From Paenibacillus sp. FSL M7-0420 (GTDB lineage Bacteria; Bacillota; Bacilli; Paenibacillales; Paenibacillaceae): a stretch of DNA of 64,000 nucleotides. Shown in pieces: positions 9,001 to 17,500 of this stretch. Under the pieces are notes generated by a model. The model saw only the letters and a program-made list of their open reading frames with translations. It ran no database searches and was not told where the DNA came from. Location of the stretch: the NCBI RefSeq assembly GCF_038002345.1, contig NZ_JBBOCJ010000001.1, positions 2,480,001-2,544,000 of the forward strand, read 5' to 3'. Numbering within the stretch: position 1 is the stretch's first letter; each line of letters starts with the position of its first letter. A program made the translations under genes and the position numbers.

Positions 9001-11494
9001 GGCAGATGGTGATGTATCCAGAACTACCGAGAATTTCCGTGGGGAATTTGTCAGAAAACAGACCTTCCCGGTCAACCGGACAGCCGATCTGGAGGCTCTT
9101 AAGCACAGTGCCAAGGAAATTCTGAATCAGGAGGAATGCTACGAGCTGCTGGAGAAAATGAATTTCACCTACGGTCCTATGTTCCAGGGGCTTAAGAAGG
9201 TATGGATTAATCATAATGAAGTCCTGGCTGAGATCTGCATGCTGGAGGAGTTAGGCATCCAGGACATGGATAATATCCTGCATCCGGTTATTCTTGATGC
9301 TGCCTTTCAGTCGCTACTCGCTAATCAATTTGATGAGCTGAGAGATCACGGGCAAGTTGATATTAAGCTGCCGGATACGGTGGACTCGGTCGTTGTATAC
9401 GGTAAGACATCCGGTCCATTGCGGGTCCGTTCTATAGTGAAGGAATCCAATAAGGAGTTCATTGCCGGGGATATTGAAATCTATGATGAGCAAGGAAATA
9501 TTGTTGTCATTGTAGACAACTTTGTGGCCAGATCAGTAGATAAAAGTCCGGAAGATGCCGTGCTTAGCGAGAAGAATCTGAAAGAATGGTTCTATGCCAT
9601 TGAATGGAAGGCTCAGGAGGCAGAGAACGATGAGCAGCTGATCGCGGCCCGTAATTCGTATACGAACTGGGTTGTGCTGTGTGATGCTTCCGGCATGGGT
9701 GACAGGATTGCCGACAACTTAAGCGGCAGAGGCTATAACTGCAAACGGTTCTACGCGGATTATCAGAATCCCGCCAATCACGATGCAGGCAGTGTTATCG
9801 TCAGCAATAATCAAGAGGATTATATCAAGCTGATTCAGCACATGGATCAACAGCAGGAATACGGCATTATCCACCTGTGGGGTCTGGACATTTCAAGTCA
9901 TGACCAGATGGATACGGATGATATTGAGGCTTCCAAGCAGAAGGCGGTCAACAGTATCCGCCATGTTATGAATACTTTGAATGAGCACTCCGTGAAATAT
10001 CGTACTTGGGCAGTTACCCAAGGGGCAGTCAGTGTTGACGGCAAAGAGCCAGTTGATGTCCTGCAGGGAGCGGCTATCGGTATGTGCAGAGTAATCAGCC
10101 ACTCCGAGTGCATTGGAAGCTGGGGAGCAAGTATGGATATCGATCATCACCCCGCCTCAGTCGAACTTTTGATCAACGATCTGGAGAACTATACACGTGA
10201 AGATCAGCTGGCGTATAGAAACGGTGTCCGTTATGTTGCCAGACTGGAGCATATCTACGATCTGGACGGGAACATCCCGGTAACGATGGCGGACAATAAG
10301 ATTTATCTGGTCACGGGTGCAATGGGCTCACTCGGGCAAATCACTGTGAATTGGATGTACGAGAAGGGAGCCAGACATTTTGTATTGGTGGGCCGTACTC
10401 CGTTCCCTGGTAAAAAAGAAAGAAAAGGGATGGCTTCATCCCATAAGCTGTACAGCCAGGTGCAATTTATCAATGAGCTTGAACGGAAAGGCTGTACCGT
10501 TGAAGTAGCCGCGCTGGACATCGCGGATGAAGCAGCAGTCGGGGAGCTTACGCATAGATTGATTCATGAAGAAACCATGCCGGTCGGCGGTGTGATCCAT
10601 ATTGCCGGTGTAGTCAAAGACAAATTAATGATGCAGATGGAGCAACATGAGTTTGATGAGGTCTATGACACCAAAGTTAAAGGCGCCTGGTTATTGAATA
10701 AATATCTTGAAGAGGTTGAACTGGACTTTTTCATCATGTATTCATCCACCGGATCGGTTGTCACGGCGGTTGGACAAGTGAATTATGCCGCAGCGAATTC
10801 CTTTATGGATTCACTGGCCTGCTACCGCCGCAGTAAAGGCAAAACTGCCTTGAGTCTGGGCTGGGGACCATGGGGTGTAGGGATGGTTAAAGAAAAGAAT
10901 TTGATTGATCATTATAAATATCAAAGAGGCATGAACCCGATCTACGCAGTGAATGGCATGCAGGCCCTGGAAAGAGTGTTCGGACAACAGCTATGCCATG
11001 CGGTAATCGGTGAAGCGGACTGGCCGCTTGCGCTTAATAATTATCCGGGCAAGCCTGCATTGTACAATCACCTCGCCGTGCAAAACGAAGATACTGCCGG
11101 GGACATGCAGGAGACCGACTTGTTCAGCATTCTGGCCAAAGCCTCCGGCATGGAAGAAAAATGTGCGGTTATCATGGATTTCTTCGCTGAGATCATCGCT
11201 GAGACCATTCATGCCAAGAAGGAAGCACTTGTTCTTGATGAGCCGATCAGTTCAGTTGGAGTGGACTCCATTATAGCTGCGGAGATCAGAAATAAAATAA
11301 ATAAGAAATGCAGTATAAACATTTCCATTGTTGACCTTCTGGGTGGAATCAGCATTGCTGACTTGGCCGGAAAACACTTCAGTGACATCAACGACCTGAT
11401 TATTGAAGACGAATCCGAAGCGGACCTGGAGGCTTTATTAAACCAGTTAGAGAATCTGACAGAAGAAGAGGCTGCGCTTCTACTATCTAAATAA
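6020..11494 (+). CDS. Modular polyketide synthase, KS-AT-DH-KR-ACP
   Basis: This is a type I polyketide synthase with one reducing module that extends an acyl chain by one unit and leaves an alpha,beta-double bond. Ketosynthase: about residues 8-430, with active-site Cys178 in DTACSSS and the two histidines in HGTGTALGD and NIGHLEAAS. Acyltransferase: about 530-830, with Ser625 in GHSVGE; the specificity motif reads VPYH rather than HAFH (malonyl) or YASH (methylmalonyl). Post-AT linker: HYQWEHERFW. Dehydratase: about 890-1190, with His924 and Asp1093 of the dyad. Ketoreductase: about 1215-1640, with TGAMGSLG near 1432 and Tyr1589; an Asp after AGVVK suggests B-type stereochemistry. Carrier: Ser1750 in GVDSI. 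There is no enoylreductase and no loading domain, so the starter must come in trans. I chose ATG 6020 (AGGAG, 8-bp spacing) over an ATG 30 bp upstream that has no ribosome binding site. First gene of the run. Confidence 0.92.
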   Translation: MNKQTDKLVAIVGMGCRFPGSANNVEQFWDILKSGKDTITDIPEDRWSIEEYYHPNKQVKGKSHARRGGFIDKFDQFDAKFFGINAREADQIDPQQRQMLEIVWEALEDAGIKPGSLSGSHTGVFIGGFTLDYKILQFADAAQIGTHAAVGSMMTMLSNRISYIYNLMGPSLSIDTACSSSVVSVHEACKSLHNGECDLALAGGMELIYAPEYFIAESKGGFLSVDGSCKTFDAAANGYVRGEGGGILVLKSLEKALEDGDYVYAVIRESLVNQDGKTNGITVPNGESQKMLLQDVYARAGIASDEVQYVELHGTGTALGDPIEVNAVGEFFGEHRTEDNRCIMASVKPNIGHLEAASGVASVIKAACILDHRQIVPHIGMKELNPELDLDKLRLRIPLTNESWPQDGKDAIVGVNSFGFGGTNAHVILQGITGDRKYDGTVNEELPQVLTISAKTEQSLKALAAEYTEFLNHTEESLPDICYSALTKREKFPKSLVLFGGNTQEIIQGLTDYQQDTLPQNVVAGNEGKDKRLVFIFTGMGPQWYAMGRELYHANTVFRHTVEKCHTEFSRYLSWSLLDEFLIPEEQSSMQFTEVSQPLNFTVQVALVEMWKSMGVVPDLIIGHSVGEVAGLYAAGVYSFEDAVRISYYRSMLQQRLTGKGGMLAVGLNEEQAAELIADNNDKVSIAAINSNTSVTLSGDMACLTEISSKLEADGVFNKFLRVTVPYHSVFMNEIKSELLEALRDIHPQPTKIRTYTTGNGQLAEGPELDNEYWWLNVSGSVYFAKAMEQILEEGYSCFVEVGPHPVLANSVSELAGEMDLEVLISPSLRRNDPEIPRMLRTLSELFCAGYEIDWSRIYRGTFKYVKLPHYQWEHERFWKESKEHMKRRLGQKEHPFIGYRKNSVVPVWEAEINDYIMPFVSDHCVNGSVLLAGAHFIEAAFQMLRDYSKLSMDEVYGLYHIHFKRALFLDENNAGHMSINYDPQYGVVKIGSLADGDVSRTTENFRGEFVRKQTFPVNRTADLEALKHSAKEILNQEECYELLEKMNFTYGPMFQGLKKVWINHNEVLAEICMLEELGIQDMDNILHPVILDAAFQSLLANQFDELRDHGQVDIKLPDTVDSVVVYGKTSGPLRVRSIVKESNKEFIAGDIEIYDEQGNIVVIVDNFVARSVDKSPEDAVLSEKNLKEWFYAIEWKAQEAENDEQLIAARNSYTNWVVLCDASGMGDRIADNLSGRGYNCKRFYADYQNPANHDAGSVIVSNNQEDYIKLIQHMDQQQEYGIIHLWGLDISSHDQMDTDDIEASKQKAVNSIRHVMNTLNEHSVKYRTWAVTQGAVSVDGKEPVDVLQGAAIGMCRVISHSECIGSWGASMDIDHHPASVELLINDLENYTREDQLAYRNGVRYVARLEHIYDLDGNIPVTMADNKIYLVTGAMGSLGQITVNWMYEKGARHFVLVGRTPFPGKKERKGMASSHKLYSQVQFINELERKGCTVEVAALDIADEAAVGELTHRLIHEETMPVGGVIHIAGVVKDKLMMQMEQHEFDEVYDTKVKGAWLLNKYLEEVELDFFIMYSSTGSVVTAVGQVNYAAANSFMDSLACYRRSKGKTALSLGWGPWGVGMVKEKNLIDHYKYQRGMNPIYAVNGMQALERVFGQQLCHAVIGEADWPLALNNYPGKPALYNHLAVQNEDTAGDMQETDLFSILAKASGMEEKCAVIMDFFAEIIAETIHAKKEALVLDEPISSVGVDSIIAAEIRNKINKKCSINISIVDLLGGISIADLAGKHFSDINDLIIEDESEADLEALLNQLENLTEEEAALLLSK

Positions 11495-11518
11495 AAACGG
11501 AAAGGAGGATACAGAAGC

Positions 11519-14500
11519 ATGGAAATATCCGCTCATAATGATGATCTTAGAGACCTCGATATTGCTATTATCGGGATGGACTGCCAGGTTCCGGGAGCAG
11601 ATAACGTGATGCAGTATTGGGAGAATCTGTGCAACGGAACGGAGTCGCTTACCTTCTTCACCGATGAGGAGCTTCGGGCAGCAGGGATACCGGAAGAACT
11701 GCTCACCAATCCGGAGTACAGAAAGTGCGGCTTCAAAATAAATGATATTGAGCAATTTGATGCGGCGTTCTTTGGCTTCACGCCCAGGGAAGCGGCCCTG
11801 ATGGACCCGCAGCAAAGAATTCTGCTTGAGAGCTCATGGCGGCTGATGGAAAGTGCCGGGTACCAATCGGACCAGTATGCAGGGAAGGTTGGCGTATTCG
11901 TCGGGACGGGAACCAGCAAGTATTTATTGAAGAATATTATGTCCAGTATGGATCTGGATTCCACTCCAGAGATCAGACAAATATGGATTGGGAACGATGT
12001 TCATTATGCTTCGACCATGATTTCCTACAAGCTGAATCTGAAGGGACCGAGCGTGAACGTGCAGACTGCATGTTCCACTTCCCTGACCGCCGTGGTTCTG
12101 GGCTGTCAGGCTCTGCTGAATTATCAATGCGATATGGCCATTGCCGGAGGGAGCTCCCTGTCGCTTCCTCAGGATAGCGGTTATCTCTACATCAAAGGAG
12201 AGGTTCTTGCGGAGGACGGACATTGCCGGCCGTTTGATAAAGATTGCAGCGGTTCATTAAGCGGCAGCGGAGTAGGAACCGTGCTGCTGAAAAGATTGGA
12301 AGATGCTGTAAACGACCGGGATCATATCATCACTGTCATTAAGGGAGCCGCCTTTAATAATGACGGTTCGGCAAAGGTTGGTTATTCGGCACCAAGCATT
12401 GAAGGCGAACGCAATGCGATTAAGAGCGCCCAGATCCTAAGCGAGATCGATGAAGAAACGATTACTTATATTGAGACTCATGGAACAGCGACTCCCATGG
12501 GGGACCCCATAGAGATACAAGCACTTACAGAAGCCTTCTCAGAAGCCACGGACAAGCTGAATTTCTGCGCCCTGGGTGCAGTGAAAGCCAATATTGGACA
12601 TCTGGATTCTGCAGCAGGTACGGCCGGGTTAATCAAAACCAGTCTGATGCTCCAGAAGCAGAAGCTTGTACCCTGCATTAATTATAAAGAAACGAATCCC
12701 AACATTGATTTGAAGAACTCCCCTTTCTATGTCAATACCCGTCTGAGAGACTGGAACCCGGATTGCCGGGTAAGAAGAGCGGGCGTCAGCTCGTTTGGCA
12801 TTGGCGGTACCAATGTTCATGTAGTCCTGGAAGAAGCGATCGACACCCGCAAAGTCGAGAGCCATGAGGAATTCCAATTGCTGCTGCTATCCGCAAAGAC
12901 AAAGACCGCCTATGAAGAGGTGGCCGGACAATTGCTGGATTTTGTGCAAAATAATAAAGATATTGATTACCGGAATATCCTGTATACGATGAATATTGGA
13001 AGAAAGAGACTGCCCTATCGAGGCGGTCTGGTCTGTAACAGCAGAGAAGATCTGATTCATAAATTGGGCGCCAGCCTTCCTGCGGTGAAATCTCCAAATG
13101 GGAACGAAAAGGAAATTGTGTTCCTGTTCCCGGGACAAGGCGTGCAGTATGTGAATATGACAAAACAACTGTACGATACGAAGCCTATATTCCGGCATGA
13201 GCTGGATAAGTGTTTCGAGATTCTTCAGAAGCAGTTGAACTATGATTTAAGACAGCTTATCTTTGCAGATCAAGCGGATGCTAAGGGTGAGGAGACGCTC
13301 ACCGAAACCCGGAATACACAGGTTGCTCTATTTGCCGTTGAGTACTGCTTGGCCAAGACTTTGATGCATTGGGGAATTACTCCCAAAGCTCTGCTGGGGC
13401 ATAGTGTTGGGGAGTACGTAGCCGCTTGTCTGGCCGGGGTATTCTCACTCGAGGATGGTCTTAGATTAATGGTCATGCGGGGCCGGATCATCCAAAGTCT
13501 GCCGGCGGGCGAAATGCTGTATGTGAATATGAACGAGCAGGAAGCGCAGGCCTATATTAACGGGAAGGTCTCACTGGCCTTGATTAATTCCGAGAACCGG
13601 GTGGTATTGGCCGGGGATAGCGCAGCGCTGCAGGAAGTGGTCGAACAGATTACAGAGCAGCGGGAGTACAGAATTCTTCACACCTCCCATGCTTTTCATT
13701 CCTATATGATGCAGGGTGCAGTGGAGGACATGCTGAAGGTGCTTCAGACGGTGACGTTCAACAAGCCGATGATCCCGATCATGTCCAATGTCACGGGAGA
13801 GTGGCTGAAGCCGGAAGAGGCGATGAGTGCCGACTATTGGATACAGCATATGCTGGGCACCGTCAGATTTAAAGATGCTGCACTTCATTTGGCACAGAAA
13901 AATTATAAATACTTCATCGAAGTGGGTCCGGGAAAAACGCTCTCTGTCTTCATGCAGGATAATTTGAAAGACTACGCGGAGTGCCTATTGTTCCAAACGG
14001 TCCGCGGCATTAAGAATACGATGAATGATAATAAATTTCTGGCGGAGTTCGTAAAGAAGGCCTGGATCAGCGGACTAACCATTGATTTTGCAAAATATTA
14101 CGGAGATGAAATCTTATTCAGAACCCCTTTGCCGACGTATCCTTTTGAAAGGAAGAGACATTGGATTGAAGCTGGCAAGCAGAAGGCTTATGAAGCGGCT
14201 GTAAGCAACGGCTGGGATAGGGAGCTTTCAGCAGACAGTGCTGTAGAAGCGGACACGATAGAGTATAACCGGCCGGATATATCGGTGGAATATGAACAGC
14301 CTGACAATGCGATTGAAGAGAGTATAGTGGAAATCCTCCAGGATATTATGGGGATCACGCCGATTGGAATCAACGATAACTTCTTTGAGCTTGGCGGACA
14401 TTCTCTGATGATCACACAAGTCGTCCTGAGAATAAAGGAACTCTATGGGATTGAATTGCAGTTGAAACTGTTTATCGAAGCACCGACTGTCAAGAATGTA

Positions 14501-14554
14501 GCTGACCTTGTATTGGAAGAGTTGTCAGAAAGCCTCGATTTGGATGCAGTCTAA
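11519..14554 (+). CDS. Polyketide synthase, KS-AT-carrier
   Basis: This is a minimal, non-reducing polyketide extension module of 1011 residues. Ketosynthase: about residues 10-430, with Cys185 in QTACSTS and histidines in ETHGTATPMGD and ANIGHLDSA. Acyltransferase: about 520-825, with Ser629 in GHSVGE and the malonyl-type motif HAFH. Post-AT linker: YPFERKRHW. C-terminal carrier: about 930-1005, with Ser962 in FFELGGHSL, which resembles a peptidyl carrier and fits a handover to an NRPS. With no reductive domains it should leave a beta-keto group. A strong AAAGGAGG lies 10 bp before the ATG, 24 bp after the previous stop. The next gene, an NRPS whose N-terminal condensation domain has no starter of its own, is the natural acceptor. 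Confidence 0.92.
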   Translation: MEISAHNDDLRDLDIAIIGMDCQVPGADNVMQYWENLCNGTESLTFFTDEELRAAGIPEELLTNPEYRKCGFKINDIEQFDAAFFGFTPREAALMDPQQRILLESSWRLMESAGYQSDQYAGKVGVFVGTGTSKYLLKNIMSSMDLDSTPEIRQIWIGNDVHYASTMISYKLNLKGPSVNVQTACSTSLTAVVLGCQALLNYQCDMAIAGGSSLSLPQDSGYLYIKGEVLAEDGHCRPFDKDCSGSLSGSGVGTVLLKRLEDAVNDRDHIITVIKGAAFNNDGSAKVGYSAPSIEGERNAIKSAQILSEIDEETITYIETHGTATPMGDPIEIQALTEAFSEATDKLNFCALGAVKANIGHLDSAAGTAGLIKTSLMLQKQKLVPCINYKETNPNIDLKNSPFYVNTRLRDWNPDCRVRRAGVSSFGIGGTNVHVVLEEAIDTRKVESHEEFQLLLLSAKTKTAYEEVAGQLLDFVQNNKDIDYRNILYTMNIGRKRLPYRGGLVCNSREDLIHKLGASLPAVKSPNGNEKEIVFLFPGQGVQYVNMTKQLYDTKPIFRHELDKCFEILQKQLNYDLRQLIFADQADAKGEETLTETRNTQVALFAVEYCLAKTLMHWGITPKALLGHSVGEYVAACLAGVFSLEDGLRLMVMRGRIIQSLPAGEMLYVNMNEQEAQAYINGKVSLALINSENRVVLAGDSAALQEVVEQITEQREYRILHTSHAFHSYMMQGAVEDMLKVLQTVTFNKPMIPIMSNVTGEWLKPEEAMSADYWIQHMLGTVRFKDAALHLAQKNYKYFIEVGPGKTLSVFMQDNLKDYAECLLFQTVRGIKNTMNDNKFLAEFVKKAWISGLTIDFAKYYGDEILFRTPLPTYPFERKRHWIEAGKQKAYEAAVSNGWDRELSADSAVEADTIEYNRPDISVEYEQPDNAIEESIVEILQDIMGITPIGINDNFFELGGHSLMITQVVLRIKELYGIELQLKLFIEAPTVKNVADLVLEELSESLDLDAV

Positions 14555-14580
14555 ATATGGACAGATAGAGGTGTGGAGAG

Positions 14581-17500
14581 ATGCAGAACAACGAAAGCGG
14601 AAGTGTGAAAAACAGAGTGAATGCCTTATCGGACGCCAAGAGACTGCTGCTGGAGAGTCTCTTGGAGGAACAAAGAAAAAAGAAAAGACAGATCATCCTG
14701 CAAGAGAAAGGGCTGCATAGGGTCATCAAGAGAGCACCGGAGTTGACCGTGTTGCCTTCCAACTATATGCAAAAGAAAATTTGGTATGTCGAACAACTCT
14801 TCAATGAATCGGTTACGTATAATGTTTCAGGTTATGTGACATTCCATGGCAAGCTTCAAGTGGAGCTTTTGCACAAGGCCTTCAGAACGGTGGTTAAGCA
14901 GCAGGAGGTGCTGCGTTCTAAATTCAAGGGAGGACAAGGACAGCTTGAGGTTGAGCTCAGCGAAGATACCGAAGAGCCGGTCTTCAAAAGTTATGATTGC
15001 TCCCAGGCAGGGATGGAACTGTCTCCTGATGATATCAGGCAAAGGATGTACACGGAAGGAATACAGCCGTTCCGGTTAGCTGAGGGCAAGCTTATTCGCC
15101 TGATCTGTTACAAGCTTAGTGAGACCGAATGGATTGGACAAATTGTTTGGCATCATATTGTATCGGACGGCTATTCAAGCGGCATTTTTATTAGAGAATT
15201 GCTTCAACTGTATGAAGCCTATACAGGCGCAAGCATGGCACCTGTAGAGGAACACGCTGTGCAATATTATGATTATGTCATCCACATGAATGACCGGATT
15301 GCCAAAGGCGAGTTCGATCATCAGCTTAAGTTCTGGAGGGAACAATTGTCGGGCAGCAGCATGACCTGTATGCTTCCAACGGATTACACGGCCGGTCATG
15401 GGCTTACCTATCATGGCGAACGGGTAGCTTTTTCAATCCGCAAGGAGCTGAAAATAAAACTGGAAGCTGCTGCAAAAAAACACGGGGTTACACTGTTTGT
15501 ATTGTTAATGAGCGCACTCAAAATCATGCTGCATAAATACGTACACCAAAACGATATTATTGTCGGGGTCCCGGTTACCGGCAGAAATGAAGAGGAATGC
15601 CAGAGCATCATCGGGTGCTTCCTGAACATGCTGCCGATCCGCAGTACTATTGGTGAAGAGCAACAATTATTCGATTATATCCAGGCGGAGAACGCCCAGG
15701 TGATGCAGGCCTTGAAGCATCAGGATTTGCCGTTTGATTTCATAGTAGAGGACTTGAAGGTAGAAAGAGATTTGCTGTCTACCCCGATCTATCAGGTGGT
15801 GTTCAGTTATGAGACCCATGCGTTAAAGGATATTACAACAAAGGATTTCTACCTAGAGTTCGAAGAACTGGATTTAAAAACGGCCAAGGTTGATCTGGCG
15901 CTGGAAGTCAATGATGACAAGGATGGGTTAAGCGCCTGGTTTGAGTATAAATCGGATAAATTCTCCCGGGAGCGGATTGAAAAGATTAAGGATTATTATC
16001 TGAATATTCTGCAATTCATTGCTGAATATGACAATCGGGCCATTGCAAATATTGAAATGATCTCGGAAGAAGAAAAGGATGAGATCCTCTACTCTTTTAA
16101 CGAAAAGGTTACCGACTATAAGCCACAGACCATCAAGCAGTTATTCGAGACCCAGGCGGCGCTCCGGAAAGAGGCAGTAGCCGTAGTATGCGGCAATGAG
16201 AAGATTACCTATAAGGAACTGAATAACCGCAGCAATCAACTGGCACATCATCTGCGGAAAACCGGTGTGGGCTGCGAGAGTCTGGTTGCCATTATGCTGG
16301 ATAAATCCATTGAGGCCATCATTGCCATACTGGGGGTAACCAAGGCTGGCGGTGCTTATATGCCGGTGGATTTGACTTATCCCCGGGAACGGATGGAGTA
16401 CATTCTGGAAGACAGCAAAGTCCGGTATATGATAACTTCCGGCATCCATCAGGATTATGCAGGCGTTGAGCAGATTTCAATGGGTGATAAGCGCATTGAG
16501 ACCGAGTCCACGGACAATCTTGCGGACCACAGTAATCCGGATAATCTTGCTTATGTAATCTATACCTCGGGAACTACAGGTCAGCCCAAAGGCGTGATGG
16601 TGGAACACAGCGGCATTGTTAACCTGAGAGATTATTTTTGGAATAAATACAAAGTGACCACGGATGATACGATCCTGCAATTTGCCAATCTTGTTTTTGA
16701 TGCCTCTGTCTGGGAAATAATTATGGGAATTCTCACAGGTGCAAGACTATGCATCATTACCAAAGAAGTTGCGCTGGATGTGAATCTGCTGGAACTGGAG
16801 CTGAAAAGGCATAACGTAACCGTTGCCACCTTGCCTCCGCCATACTGGAATGTAATAGCGGATAGACCCATCGGAATCCGTCTGTTGATCACAGCGGGAT
16901 CAGCAACAAGCGTCAATCTGGTCGAAAAATTGGCAGAGCCGATTGAATATTTCAATGCGTATGGACCTACCGAGACTACGGTCTGTGCATCGGACTGGCA
17001 ATACGAAAGGACTGTTCAAATTCCGAATCGAATTCCGATTGGCAAGCCAATCGCCAATATGCAAATCTATATTATGAATTATACTTCCTTATGTGGAAAA
17101 GGAATTATCGGAGAATTATGTATAGCAGGAGCAGGCATTGCCCGGGGGTATTTGAACAGGCCGGAACTGACAGCGGAGAAATTTATTGATAATCCCTATG
17201 GTCCCGGTAAATTGTACCGGACGGGGGATTATGCTAGCTGGCTGAACGACGGAAATATTGCTTTTACCGGAAGAATAGATAATCAGGTCAAGATCAGGGG
17301 ACACCGGATCGAAATCGGAGAGATTGAGAGTAAGCTTTCTTCTCATAACAAGGTGATTGAAGCGGTCGTTATCCCGGAGAGTGACCACCAGAGCAATCTT
17401 TATCTGGCAGCTTATTTAGTTGTGGATGCAGCAGTGACTCTGACAGAAATCAGAAGCTTTTTGAACGATGGATTACCTTCGTATATGATTCCATCAGCAT

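Noticed and set aside
6020..14554. Trans-AT polyketide synthase
   Set aside because: Both PKS proteins contain complete acyltransferase domains with GHSVGE and the expected post-AT linkers.
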